Shown here piece after piece: positions 17,548-27,512 of a DNA stretch of 35,885 bases. Source of the stretch: Sulfurimonas sp. CG01_land_8_20_14_3_00_36_23 (GTDB taxonomy: Bacteria > Campylobacterota > Campylobacteria > Campylobacterales > Sulfurimonadaceae); contig PETN01000091.1 of NCBI GenBank assembly GCA_002781365.1, positions 1-35,885 of the forward strand, in the 5' to 3' direction. Position 1 is the stretch's first letter. The number at the start of each line of letters is the position of its first letter. The position numbers were made by a program, and so were the translations under genes. Under the pieces are notes generated by a model. That model was given only the letters and a program-made list of their open reading frames with translations. It made no database searches and was not told the DNA's origin.

Positions 17548-18985
17548 TCTCCTCTGGAGCATAGCATTTCTGTACATAGAGACCTGCAATAGCTAAAAAT
17601 ACACCAGTAATGGAAGTAATAAAAGCTAGAGAAGCAAACCATAAAAGAGCAACGAGTCCAACAGTCCCTTTTGGTACATCAAGCCCATTATCTTTACCAC
17701 TGACATAGGATGCAACACGATAGACTTGGTTCTGGTTGACCAGTCTATTCATATCGTAGTTTATATCTTTTTGCTCTATTTTGAGTGCGTAGATTTCTGC
17801 ATCATAAATTTTGACTTGTGCTTGAATCTCTTCATATGTACCATAGAGTACCTGCTTTTCATCTCCAGCTCTTTTGATGAGATTAGATTTGTTTTTATGT
17901 GCATTATTTGTAAAAATTTCTAAATCTTTACGATACTTTGCCTGTAAAAATTCATTTGAATTTTGATGCTCTTTTAACTGTTTATTGAGGTAATTGATGC
18001 GAGAGCGAATGGAATCAATACGCTTTTGATAACCATTTCCCACCGCTTTGAGTTGTTCTTGCAACTGTTTTTCTGTATCTGTTTGTTGATCAAGTGCTTT
18101 GGTTCCTGTAGAGTAGTCAGATACGGCGTAGAGACGTTTTTCTTTTTTTGCAATGAGTTCTCTATACTCTTTTTCAACACCTTGTCTTGTTAAAAAGTTA
18201 GCCTCAGCCATTTTCTGTTTCATCTCATTTTTTAACTCTTGAACTTCTTGTTCAAGTTTGTCTTTATCTGTATTTGCACCTTTGATGTTTTGGTTTAATA
18301 AACTTCTTAAGCGTTGCTGTGTACTCTCTCGTTCTTTATCCCATGCTTCATAGATCTTTGTCTCTTTATTGTAGAGGTCATTTAATTCTGCATCTGTTTT
18401 AGTCTTAAAACTATCATCCATACTATTTAATTGTTCGTTGATATAGTCACTCTGATGCTGGACTTGCTGATTGAAGCTTTGATTTGCCATAGTGATTTTT
18501 TTCAAGTAAGCATTTTCTACATTTTCAATATTTATGATATCTATTTTTCGTTTTTCTTCTTCAATGTTATCTATACTGTGTTGTAATAACATCGCATCAT
18601 TTTTACGTTTTTCAATTGCAAATGTGAGGTTGGCAAAATTACGCTCAAAGCCATTAATCATTGTTTCAAATGTTATCAGCACAAGCATTACAATACCAAT
18701 GAGGAAGAGAATTCTCCAGCTTGTATGCTTTGCATACATCATAGCAGTTGCTAAAGGAATCTTAGTAGCCTCAACGATTGCAACAAGAAGAAAGGGTAAA
18801 CCAGAAACTATGACAGAGGAGTAGTCACCAAATGTTAATGCTCTATCAAGTTTATTCATCTCTATAAAAACAGAATAAGAGACTATGATAGATATTAAAA
18901 AGCCTATTAAAACAGCTATGATTTCAACAGTCCATGCGAACTTAACTAGGTTTTGACCAACTTTGAAGAGTCTATGTTCATTCAT
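17537..18985 (-). CDS. Membrane protein with long coiled coil, DUF4407-like
   Basis: The 482-residue protein has three N-terminal membrane helices (about 16-42, 54-80, 90-110), a roughly 300-residue highly charged coiled coil (about 120-425, rich in Lys, Glu and Gln) and one C-terminal helix (about 443-472). This matches the general build of DUF4407-type proteins, but I cannot assign a function. The even number of helices would put both short ends on the same side, with the coiled coil on one face of the inner membrane. It stands between pyrX and tgt; the gap to tgt is 63 bases and both genes are on the minus strand, so tgt may drive it or they may be separate. Confidence 0.6.
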   Translation of the reverse strand: MNEHRLFKVGQNLVKFAWTVEIIAVLIGFLISIIVSYSVFIEMNKLDRALTFGDYSSVIVSGLPFLLVAIVEATKIPLATAMMYAKHTSWRILFLIGIVMLVLITFETMINGFERNFANLTFAIEKRKNDAMLLQHSIDNIEEEKRKIDIINIENVENAYLKKITMANQSFNQQVQHQSDYINEQLNSMDDSFKTKTDAELNDLYNKETKIYEAWDKERESTQQRLRSLLNQNIKGANTDKDKLEQEVQELKNEMKQKMAEANFLTRQGVEKEYRELIAKKEKRLYAVSDYSTGTKALDQQTDTEKQLQEQLKAVGNGYQKRIDSIRSRINYLNKQLKEHQNSNEFLQAKYRKDLEIFTNNAHKNKSNLIKRAGDEKQVLYGTYEEIQAQVKIYDAEIYALKIEQKDINYDMNRLVNQNQVYRVASYVSGKDNGLDVPKGTVGLVALLWFASLAFITSITGVFLAIAGLYVQKCYAPEETKI

Positions 18986-19048
18986 ACTCTATCCTACATT
19001 TTAAATAAGAGCAAAAGAGTATCAAATGAAAGTGAGTTTGTAGTGAGT

Positions 19049-20173
<1,125 letters not shown>

Positions 20174-20241
20174 TTATATCCTAATAGCTAAATGATTTGG
20201 CATTATAGCATTTTGAAGATAGGAACAAACAATAGGAGCAT

Positions 20242-20252
20242 TTCCACATGCC
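20242..20252 (-). repeat. Uptake-like word between tgt and the GGDEF-EAL gene
   Basis: An exact copy on the minus strand, in the 98-base gap upstream of tgt and 13 bases after the stop of the GGDEF-EAL gene. Its place at a gene end resembles the copies at 9960 and 25485. Confidence 0.7.
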
Positions 20253-20265
20253 AAGAGTAAAAAAA

Positions 20266-22260
20266 TTAATTTGGAATATAGGTTTGATGGAAGCTCTCAA
20301 AATCTTTAACAGCGAGTGGTCTTGAGCAGTAGTATCCTTGATAGGTTGCACAGTCGATGATTCTTAAATACTCAACTTGTCCTTTCTCTTCGACTCCCTC
20401 TGCAATGATATCCATTTTGAGGGTTTGCCCCATCTTGACAATAGTTTCAACAAATATCGCACCTTCTGGTGTATGGTAGTCATCCATAAACAGCTTGTCA
20501 ATCTTCAATATATCAATAGGAAATTTCTTGAGATATGAGAGTGAAGAGTAGCCTGTCCCAAAATCATCTAGTGCAATCTTTATACCTTTGTTATGGATAA
20601 AGTTCAATACTCGTAAATTGTTTTTATTGTTTTCCAAAAAGAGATACTCCGTAATCTCAATAGTAATCTTTGAAGTATCAACTTGACTCTCTTGAAGTAG
20701 TGTTGTCAGTTTATACTCAAATGTAGGTTCAAGAAGCTGTTTTGCAGCAATATTAATAGCAATACTAATATCTAAGCCTTTCTCCTTCCATTTGAGTTGT
20801 TGACTGATTGCTTCTTTTAAAACCCAATCCCCAAGTTCTACTATAAATCCATTCTCTTCAGCAAGTGGAATAAAAACATTTGGAGGGATGAAGCCTTTGG
20901 CTGGACTTATCCATCGTATCAAGGCTTCTGCTCCAACTATAGCGCCAGATTTTACATCTGTTTTTGGTTGATAGTAGAGTTCATACTCATTATTAATAAG
21001 TGCTTGGCGCATCGTTTTATCAAGCGCAATTGTCTCTTGCACTTGTTTATTGAGTGCATCTGTAAAAAAGTGATACTGCGCGCGACCCTCTTTTTTCGCT
21101 TCACTCATCGCCATGCTTGAGTGTTGCATAAGAGATGTGATGTCAACCCCATCCTTAGGATAAAAAGCAATCCCGATACTGCTTGAAATAGTTATAGGAT
21201 TTGTTTGTATAACCCATTGGTCATTAATAGTCTGTTGTATTCTATCTATGATATTTGTTAGTTCACTCAGTGTGTCGTACTGGTGCAGAACTACAACAAA
21301 CTCATCTCCACCAACACGGGCTACAAAATCATTCGAAGGAATAGCTGCTGTAATTTTTGAAGAGACATTTTTTAAAAGTTCATCCCCTATGAGATGCCCT
21401 AGTTCATCATTCACTGTCTTAAAATGGTCAATATCTAAAAAAAGAAATGCAAACTCTTTGTTCGTATGGAGAGCATCTGCGATTAAACGCTCTGTATATT
21501 CGTTAAGTGCATTACGATTTGCAAGCCCACTCAAGCTATCTGTTCGTGCCATAGCATAAAGCTCGTTTTGCTCTTCGTCGAGTCTTGCAAATGTCTGTGC
21601 CATAGAGGAGCGAATGGCTTCAAGCTCTTTGAGTTTAAAAGCTTTTGGAACAACATTGTGGTAGTAGGCGAACTGTCGTAACAACTCGAGTGGAGTAGCA
21701 ACAAAATAACGCACGACAAGCCAAGAAAGAAATATCACTAAAATCGGAAGCAATGCAAAGTAGAGTGCAAAATCCATTTTACTCGCTTCGAAATGTTCAT
21801 TTATCTCACTTCTGTCAAACAAAAACATAAGTCTCAATGTGTGTAATGCTTTCCCCTCGTAATACCTTATCCTACCCTCTATGCCTTTTTTGTGGTCTAA
21901 AACTTCATGGGATGTGAGTGTATCGTCATTAAATATATCTGTTCTTGAGGGAGCAGTTTTAAAATGAGGGTCTGTTGAAACTAAAACATCATTGTCATCT
22001 AGAATCAATATAGCTAAGATATAGTCATTGTTTGAGGCTGTTCTATCTAAAACTGCTCGATATGTATTTGCATTTAAATTATGGGTAATATTTTTAGAAA
22101 GTATATAGCTCAGTTCAGACATGTCATTTTTTAAACTATTTAAAATAACAGATGCCGTCTTCTCTTTTTGATCTAAAAAATATTTTGTAAACACAGAAGA
22201 TACAAGTGTAAGTATGATGAAAAGCATGATGAGGGCAAATTTTTGAATAGTTAGTAACAT
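20266..22260 (-). CDS. Membrane GGDEF-EAL c-di-GMP enzyme with periplasmic sensor
   Basis: The 664-residue protein has a membrane helix (about 8-27), a periplasmic domain (about 28-165), a second helix (about 166-190), a linker, a GGDEF domain (about 240-400) and an EAL domain (about 410-664). The GGDEF motif is intact (RVGGDEF, about 314-320), but the RxxD inhibitory site is lost (PSND). The EAL domain has its key elements: EALIR (about 441), EITEYLF, DDFGTGYSS (about 565) and EGVE, so phosphodiesterase activity is likely; both activities are possible. It starts 1 base after the stop of an orphan periplasmic binding protein gene, the arrangement of NspS-MbaA in Vibrio cholerae, so the binding protein is probably its ligand sensor. 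Confidence 0.9.
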   Translation of the reverse strand: MLLTIQKFALIMLFIILTLVSSVFTKYFLDQKEKTASVILNSLKNDMSELSYILSKNITHNLNANTYRAVLDRTASNNDYILAILILDDNDVLVSTDPHFKTAPSRTDIFNDDTLTSHEVLDHKKGIEGRIRYYEGKALHTLRLMFLFDRSEINEHFEASKMDFALYFALLPILVIFLSWLVVRYFVATPLELLRQFAYYHNVVPKAFKLKELEAIRSSMAQTFARLDEEQNELYAMARTDSLSGLANRNALNEYTERLIADALHTNKEFAFLFLDIDHFKTVNDELGHLIGDELLKNVSSKITAAIPSNDFVARVGGDEFVVVLHQYDTLSELTNIIDRIQQTINDQWVIQTNPITISSSIGIAFYPKDGVDITSLMQHSSMAMSEAKKEGRAQYHFFTDALNKQVQETIALDKTMRQALINNEYELYYQPKTDVKSGAIVGAEALIRWISPAKGFIPPNVFIPLAEENGFIVELGDWVLKEAISQQLKWKEKGLDISIAINIAAKQLLEPTFEYKLTTLLQESQVDTSKITIEITEYLFLENNKNNLRVLNFIHNKGIKIALDDFGTGYSSLSYLKKFPIDILKIDKLFMDDYHTPEGAIFVETIVKMGQTLKMDIIAEGVEEKGQVEYLRIIDCATYQGYYCSRPLAVKDFESFHQTYIPN

Positions 22261-22261
22261 G

Positions 22262-23140
22262 TTAAATCAAACCTATGGTAGGAAAATGTGACTCTTTCAT
22301 GCGTTGCTTCAACTCTGGAGATATATTTTTGTTTATCCACTCTATATCTTGAGTAGATTGAATAAACTCTTCATAGTTTAACTCTAACAAATAGGGTTTA
22401 ACCATCTTATAAAATTCACGTGGATTTTTCTCAAGTACATCTACAGCCCTATCAACTAGTTTTTTTAATTCACTGAACTGTTTTTGATGTTTTGAGAATG
22501 TTTTTTCAGTTGTAAACATGGCATCAATAACCAAGAGATTTAAATTGTCTTTTGTTGAAGCAATACTCTTAAATCCATGTTTGTTTAACTCTATATCATA
22601 GGGAATATATGTGACAATGATAGCATTTTTGACAGTGCTACTAGAGAGCGTCGATATGGATGTTTGGTCACGGTTGATATAGTTGATTTGCTTTTCATGC
22701 AAGTTATAGTTTTGTATGAAATCTTCCAAAAGAGTGCTATTTACAGAGTCCATCTCTAGATAGGCATTGATTGGCTCTGTACTTTTTTGTAGTTCTTCTA
22801 TGGAGAGATTACTCATAACCACATCCCCACCATTGGAGCGGTCAAAGAGCATTACAGGAATAAGTGAAGGCTCTTTTTTGATGAGCATATTATACTCATA
22901 CTGTGTTCCTACATAAGCGTCTGCATTGCCTGCTTGATAGAGGTACATATTTTCACTGAGTGAACTTACATGCATGAGCTTGATATTGAGAGGCTTAAGC
23001 CACCCTTTTTCTTTAGCATAAAAAAGAGGGGAATAGCCAATCCATGTTGTTGTAGAGATTTCTAGTTTCTCTTGTTTTTCAGAGGAGCAAGAGGTTAATA
23101 AAAATAAAAGAGTCATGAATAATAAGAGATGCTTATACAT
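22262..23140 (-). CDS. Lipoprotein substrate-binding protein, NMT1/THI5-like
   Basis: The 292-residue protein has a lipoprotein signal (LLFLLTSC, lipidated Cys about 18) and a periplasmic binding fold of the NMT1/THI5/SsuA group: TTTWIGYSPLFYAKEKGWL near the start, GNADAYVGTQYEY (about 72-84) and a C-terminal helical lobe. Such proteins deliver pyrimidines, sulfonates, taurine or related ligands to ABC importers, but no permease or ATPase gene is present. Instead the next gene, 1 base away, is a GGDEF-EAL enzyme. I infer a sensory rather than transport role. AAAGG precedes the ATG. Confidence 0.85.
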   Translation of the reverse strand: MYKHLLLFMTLLFLLTSCSSEKQEKLEISTTTWIGYSPLFYAKEKGWLKPLNIKLMHVSSLSENMYLYQAGNADAYVGTQYEYNMLIKKEPSLIPVMLFDRSNGGDVVMSNLSIEELQKSTEPINAYLEMDSVNSTLLEDFIQNYNLHEKQINYINRDQTSISTLSSSTVKNAIIVTYIPYDIELNKHGFKSIASTKDNLNLLVIDAMFTTEKTFSKHQKQFSELKKLVDRAVDVLEKNPREFYKMVKPYLLELNYEEFIQSTQDIEWINKNISPELKQRMKESHFPTIGLI

Positions 23141-23362
23141 TTAAAAATAACCTTTCATTGAATTTCGCACAAATATTAGCATATTTTTTATAGAAAAGAT
23201 GAATATTTATCCTAATAATATTGACTTTATATAAATACATAACATTTTTGTCCATAGAGTTTAAAATCACGATGTTGCTTAAAATATCTAATTGAATTGT
23301 TTAATAATAAACAATGATTCCTTTAAGTAAAATCACAAAAAAAATTAAAAAAAAGTATATAT
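23141..23362. promoter_or_regulatory. Divergent promoter region between two c-di-GMP units
   Basis: These 222 very AT-rich bases lie between the divergent binding-protein gene and the GGDEF gene at 23363 and must hold promoters for both. I could not identify a convincing -35/-10 pair or an operator. The plus-strand gene lacks a recognisable ribosome binding site. Confidence 0.3.
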
Positions 23363-24835
23363 ATGAATGAAAATAACTCTTTTTTACCAGAAACCTTAGA
23401 TGTTGCCTTTAAATATTTAAAGTTTTCAACCTTGGCGGCTTTAGGGAACGTTGTCATAGTTGCCCTATTTTTACATGGCAGTTTATCTGATGCAGTTTTA
23501 GGAGAGTGGGTGCTCTTTGCCACTCTCGTTACTGCTTCAAGATTGCTTCTAATGAGATATTATTTAAAAAACACAGAGAAATTTACTACAAAACAGTGGG
23601 AGAATTTTTTTACAGTTGGAGTTCTCTTTGGCGCTTCAATCTGGGGCTTGACTCCCTTTATCTTATTTGATGACTCAAATGTGTTGAATCAAGCAATGCT
23701 TCTGTTTGTGTTAGCTGGAATCAGTGCAGGCTCTATCGCATCTTTGTCCTCACACCCAAAGTCTATTCAACTTTTTGTACTGATTACTTTAATCCCTCTA
23801 ATCGTAAAACTTCTTACTATAAATGAAGAGATATATTACTATCTAGCCTTTCTTTGTTTTTTATTTTTGTTAATGCTTTTTAATACTGCGAAGGTATTTC
23901 ATAATAACCAGATTAAATATTTAACATCTCAAAAAGAGCTGACTCTTTCAAACAACTATCTTAAAACGATTATTGAACATGCTCCTGTTGGAATCTTCAC
24001 TTATGATAAAAATTTAGTTATATTAGATGGTAACAATGAGCTTTCAAGCATACTCAAAGCCCCTTTAGATTATTTGATAGGTCTTGATCTGCATACTCTG
24101 CCAGATACGAGAATTTTACCTACAATCAAATCTCCACTTGAAAATCTCAATGGCTTTTATGAGGGAGAGTACATTACGGGTTACAGCTCCACTAAAATGT
24201 GGGTAAGAATCTATACAACAGCTATTTTCAATGAGCACAATAGTGTGAATGGTGGCTTGGGAATTGTACTTGATATTACAGAGCGAGTAAAAGTGGAAAA
24301 ACAGTTTGAGTATAAGGCAAAGTATGATGCGCTGACAGGTATTCCAAATAGATACACACTTATGGATAGATTGTCCCAAGAGATTATTAGGTTCAAAAGA
24401 CATAACATTATCTTTGCCGTAGTATTTATTGATTTAGATCACTTTAAAAACATAAACGATACCTTTGGACACGCTGTGGGAGATGAGCTTCTCTACGATA
24501 TGGCACAAAGATTACAACATGCCATCCGAGAGGGGGACATGGTTGCAAGGTTAGGCGGCGATGAGTTTATTTTACTCTTATCTGATTTATCGACAGAGAG
24601 GGAGATAGCAATGCAAAAAGCCGAGCTTGTTGTAGAAAATGTAAACAGTGCTTTTTGCGACTCCTTTAAAATACAAAATAATATCTTAGATGTTACGCTC
24701 AGTATTGGTATCGCTCTTTGTAGTTCAGAAGTTACCCCTGATGATATACTCAAGCATGCAGATACAGCTATGTATAAAGCTAAAAAAGATGGCAGAAATT
24801 TGAGTAGATTTTATGAAAACTCAATGGAGCAGTAA
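23363..24835 (+). CDS. Polytopic membrane PAS-GGDEF diguanylate cyclase
   Basis: The 490-residue protein has about six N-terminal membrane helices (residues about 15-175, a MASE-like sensor I cannot name), a PAS domain (about 200-310, TIIEHAPVGIFTYDKNL to LDITERVKVE) and a GGDEF domain (about 320-485). The catalytic motif is intact (RLGGDEF, about 396-402) and REGD upstream fits the RxxD inhibitory site, so it should make c-di-GMP under feedback control. It is divergent from the binding-protein/GGDEF-EAL pair and 72 bases upstream of efp. Confidence 0.9.
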   Translation: MNENNSFLPETLDVAFKYLKFSTLAALGNVVIVALFLHGSLSDAVLGEWVLFATLVTASRLLLMRYYLKNTEKFTTKQWENFFTVGVLFGASIWGLTPFILFDDSNVLNQAMLLFVLAGISAGSIASLSSHPKSIQLFVLITLIPLIVKLLTINEEIYYYLAFLCFLFLLMLFNTAKVFHNNQIKYLTSQKELTLSNNYLKTIIEHAPVGIFTYDKNLVILDGNNELSSILKAPLDYLIGLDLHTLPDTRILPTIKSPLENLNGFYEGEYITGYSSTKMWVRIYTTAIFNEHNSVNGGLGIVLDITERVKVEKQFEYKAKYDALTGIPNRYTLMDRLSQEIIRFKRHNIIFAVVFIDLDHFKNINDTFGHAVGDELLYDMAQRLQHAIREGDMVARLGGDEFILLLSDLSTEREIAMQKAELVVENVNSAFCDSFKIQNNILDVTLSIGIALCSSEVTPDDILKHADTAMYKAKKDGRNLSRFYENSMEQ

Positions 24836-24907
24836 GTTCAAATAAGAACTACGCTTAAGTGAATTTAGTGTAAAATCCAGAAATTATATTTAAAACAAGG
24901 TGTGTTT

Positions 24908-25474
24908 ATGGCAACTGTTGGCATGAGTGATATTAAAAAAAATGTTCGTATGATTGTGGGGGACGTACCCTATAAAGTGGTAGAGTTTCAACACGTTAAA
25001 CCAGGCAAAGGTGCGGCGTTTGTTCGTATGAAAATAAAAAGTTTTTTAAACGGAAAAGTGGTGGATAAAACTGTTCACGCGGGTGATAAGTTTGAAGTTC
25101 CTGAAATAACTTATACAACAATGCAGTATCTTTATGATGATGGCGAGCAGTACCAGTTTATGGATAATGACACGTATGAGCAACTTGGTCTTTCGTATGA
25201 GCAGTGCGATGACGCTTCAAAATGGTTCAAAGATGGTATCAATGTCGATATTATCTTCTACAAAGGAAACGCTATCTCTGTAAGTGCTCCGGAGACTATG
25301 GAACTTGTTATTACTGAAACACCGCCAAACTTCAAAGGCGACACTTCAAGCGGAAGCAAAAAACCTGCTACACTTGAAACAGGTGCAGTTGTTCAAGTTC
25401 CTTACCATGTTCTTGAAGGCGATACTATCAAAGTAAACACTGTTGAGTGTGAGTATTTAGAAAAAGTAAAATAG
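24908..25474 (+). CDS. efp: Elongation factor P
   Basis: The 188-residue protein binds the ribosome and relieves stalling at polyproline stretches. Three beta-barrel domains are recognisable: VGMSDIKKNVRMIVGDVPYK at the start, the modified tip in VKPGKGAA (the second lysine of KPGKG is the E. coli modification site), and the C-terminal signature around VQVPYHVLEGDTIKVNT. A GTG at 24902 is in frame but the ATG at 24908 (MATVGMSD) fits the family and has AGGTG upstream. Its last 11 codons and the hairpin after it are duplicated 3.2 kb downstream (28699-28779). Confidence 0.96.
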   Translation: MATVGMSDIKKNVRMIVGDVPYKVVEFQHVKPGKGAAFVRMKIKSFLNGKVVDKTVHAGDKFEVPEITYTTMQYLYDDGEQYQFMDNDTYEQLGLSYEQCDDASKWFKDGINVDIIFYKGNAISVSAPETMELVITETPPNFKGDTSSGSKKPATLETGAVVQVPYHVLEGDTIKVNTVECEYLEKVK

Positions 25475-25521
25475 CTACTGTTTTGGCATGTGGAAATTTC
25501 CACATGCCAAAGATTTAAATC
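25441..25521 (+). repeat. 81-bp direct repeat, left copy (efp 3' end plus hairpin)
   Basis: This copy covers the last 11 codons and stop of efp and the palindrome after it. It matches 28699-28779 at 79 of 81 positions without gaps. Together the two copies bracket the tsx-BMP-GGDEF genes. This is the functional copy, since it ends the intact efp. Confidence 0.92.
25482..25511. terminator. Perfect palindrome of two uptake-like words after efp
   Basis: TTTGGCATGTGGAAA is followed at once by its exact complement, a 30-base perfect palindrome with no loop, 8 bases after the efp stop. It is made of two inverted copies of the dispersed word, the way uptake sequences double as terminators in Neisseria and Haemophilus. 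Confidence 0.65.
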
Positions 25522-25652
25522 TTTCTTATTCCATCTCTCCCTATAATGAATTTATACTTTTATAATTACCGATAATTTCTCATGTGGAACCAATAAGGAA
25601 CCATCTGTTTGCTAGAATACTTTGCAAAAATAGCAGACACAAGGAAAACAGA
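25522..25652 (+). promoter_or_regulatory. Upstream region of the tsx-BMP-GGDEF unit
   Basis: Two TATAAT hexamers (25542-25547 and 25561-25566) are -10 candidates, with no strong -35. CATGTGGAA at 25581-25589 is a partial copy of the dispersed word. AAGGA at 25641-25645 is the ribosome binding site that decides the tsx start. Confidence 0.4.
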
Positions 25653-26495
25653 TTGCATTTTATCAAATACTCGCTCTTAGCATCTCTACTCATCACAACA
25701 TCATTAGTGTCAAAAGAGCCATCGGAGATTACCAACTCATCTTGGGCAAACCTCAATCTTTACAGAGGTATTGATCAAAGAGGCGGACCATATACTTTTA
25801 ACGATACATATGTAGAGTTGGAATTTGGCGGGCGATATGAGTGGCTCGATATGTACGGGTATATAGATTATCTTGATGTCTTGAATGACCCAAACAGTGA
25901 CAAGCATGCTCAGGAGAATTTTTTTGCAGATTTTGAACCAAGAATCTCCCTTGATTATCTTTTACAACAAGACCTCTCCTTTGGTGCTGTGGATGAACTC
26001 TTTCTTGCATTTGACCTCTACTATGGGGAAGCGGCACCTAGCATGAACAAGGGACTTAAAGTATTATGGATGGGCGTTGGAAGTAATATCAACATCCCAT
26101 GGTTAGGCTTAAGCGGTGTGAATTTGTACGCTAGATATATAGACGAAAACTACGGCGCAAGCAATGAAGGTGGCTTTGATGGTTACGATTTACATATCAA
26201 TTGGTTTAAACCTCTTTACTCCTTTTCGGATAAAAAGTTTATAGCATTTCAGGGGTATGCGGATTATGAGTTTGGAAGTAAAATGCCTCAAAATGCATTT
26301 GAAGAGACATATAGAACAGGTGATTCTTTTCAATCATATTTTGGTTTTTGGCTCCATGATGAAAAATGGGCTTTAGGGTATGGACTTAAACTCTGCAACA
26401 ACATGACACAGTGGAAAGATGGCCAAAATCTAAACGGTAAAATGACAGATACAACAGGTGCGGCACACTATTTTAATGTAACGTACAAGTTCTAA
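25653..26495 (+). CDS. tsx: Tsx-family outer-membrane nucleoside channel
   Basis: The 280-residue protein has a signal peptide (to about residue 20) and an outer-membrane barrel like E. coli Tsx: YTFNDTYVELEFGGRYEWLD, MYGYIDYLDVL, FADFEPRISLDYLLQQDLSFG, MGVGSNINIPWLGLSGVNLY and NYGASNEGGFDGYDLHINWF line up with Tsx segments in order. It ends in a terminal phenylalanine (YKF), as barrel proteins do. Tsx forms a channel specific for nucleosides. The open frame runs back to a GTG at 25584, but the TTG at 25653 has AAGGA seven bases upstream and begins right at the signal peptide. It is the first gene of a unit with a BMP-type binding protein and a GGDEF protein. Confidence 0.88.
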   Translation: MHFIKYSLLASLLITTSLVSKEPSEITNSSWANLNLYRGIDQRGGPYTFNDTYVELEFGGRYEWLDMYGYIDYLDVLNDPNSDKHAQENFFADFEPRISLDYLLQQDLSFGAVDELFLAFDLYYGEAAPSMNKGLKVLWMGVGSNINIPWLGLSGVNLYARYIDENYGASNEGGFDGYDLHINWFKPLYSFSDKKFIAFQGYADYEFGSKMPQNAFEETYRTGDSFQSYFGFWLHDEKWALGYGLKLCNNMTQWKDGQNLNGKMTDTTGAAHYFNVTYKF

Positions 26496-26504
26496 GGATA
26501 AAAG

Positions 26505-27512
26505 ATGTTAAAAACAATATTTATACTCTTTATTACGCTAACGAGCTTACTCTTTTCAAAAGATATAAAACCTGTAATGATTTTTGACGCTGAGTATATT
26601 ATGGATGGCGCTTGGAATGAGTTGATATATAATGGTATTAAAAAATTTGAAAAAACAAGCGGTGTAAAAGTAGAAATTTTAGTTATACCAAATATTAAAG
26701 AGTATAATGAAAAGATTGCACTTTATGCAGATAGAGGATATGACCCAATTATGCTAAGCGGTGTAGAGTCCTCAAGGGAACTTGTAAAGTCAACTATGTT
26801 AAAGCATTCACAAACAAGATTTGTAATTTTTAACGGCACTTTTAATATGCCAAATGCACACTACTTTATATTCTCATTCCAAGAGAGTTCATTTTTAGCG
26901 GGTTACTTAGCGATTAAAAAGAGTAAAACTAAAAAAATAGGCTTTATTGGTGGCGTAGATATGCCAGCTCTAAGAAATTATTTATGCGGATATATAAAAG
27001 GCGCAAAGTATGCTGATTCAGACGCAGATGTGCTATATGATTTTATAGGCAATGATTTTCATGCCTGGTCCGATCCTGACAAAGCGTATGCAATTACACT
27101 GAATCAGATAAAGAAGAATGCGGATGTTATCTTCCCTGCAGCTGGTGCAAGTACTTTAGGTGCATTAAAAGCTGCTGATGAGAGCAAAATCTTTTCTATC
27201 GGTGTGGATACTAATCAAAACCACCTCTATCCAAACAGCATATTAACATCCGTAATGGTAAGAGTCGATAATGCTGCATATAGAGCGTTGATGGCATCTT
27301 CCAGAGGTATATGGCGTGATCAGATGAAAGTAATGGGACTGCAAGAAAAGGGTGTTGAGTTGGCGTTTGACAAATATAATGAGCCACACATTGATGAAGC
27401 TTTAAAAAGGGAACTTCAAAATTTAGAAGCAGATATTATTCTAAAAAAAATAGATTTACCAGAGTATACTTTTACCAATGAGTGTGTTGTGAATGGGGTT
27501 AAGATCTTTTGA
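26505..27512 (+). CDS. Periplasmic BMP/PnrA-family nucleoside-binding protein
   Basis: The 335-residue protein has a signal peptide without lipobox cysteine (cleavage near LLFS, about residue 18), so it should be free in the periplasm. The Bmp fold shows VMIFDAEYIMDGAWNELIYNG near the start, YFIFSFQESSFLAGYLA (about 117-133), KIGFIGGVDMPALRNYLCGYIKGAK (about 143-167) and DVIFPAAGASTLGALKAA (about 204-221). The Bmp/PnrA family binds purine nucleosides, which agrees with the upstream Tsx channel. No transporter genes follow; instead the stop overlaps a diguanylate cyclase start by four bases (TTGA). Ligand inferred, not shown. Confidence 0.88.
   Translation: MLKTIFILFITLTSLLFSKDIKPVMIFDAEYIMDGAWNELIYNGIKKFEKTSGVKVEILVIPNIKEYNEKIALYADRGYDPIMLSGVESSRELVKSTMLKHSQTRFVIFNGTFNMPNAHYFIFSFQESSFLAGYLAIKKSKTKKIGFIGGVDMPALRNYLCGYIKGAKYADSDADVLYDFIGNDFHAWSDPDKAYAITLNQIKKNADVIFPAAGASTLGALKAADESKIFSIGVDTNQNHLYPNSILTSVMVRVDNAAYRALMASSRGIWRDQMKVMGLQEKGVELAFDKYNEPHIDEALKRELQNLEADIILKKIDLPEYTFTNECVVNGVKIF

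Noticed and set aside
25584-25652. N-terminal extension of Tsx to the GTG at 25584
   Set aside because: It would put a charged 23-residue segment before the signal peptide; TTG at 25653 has a well-placed AAGGA.
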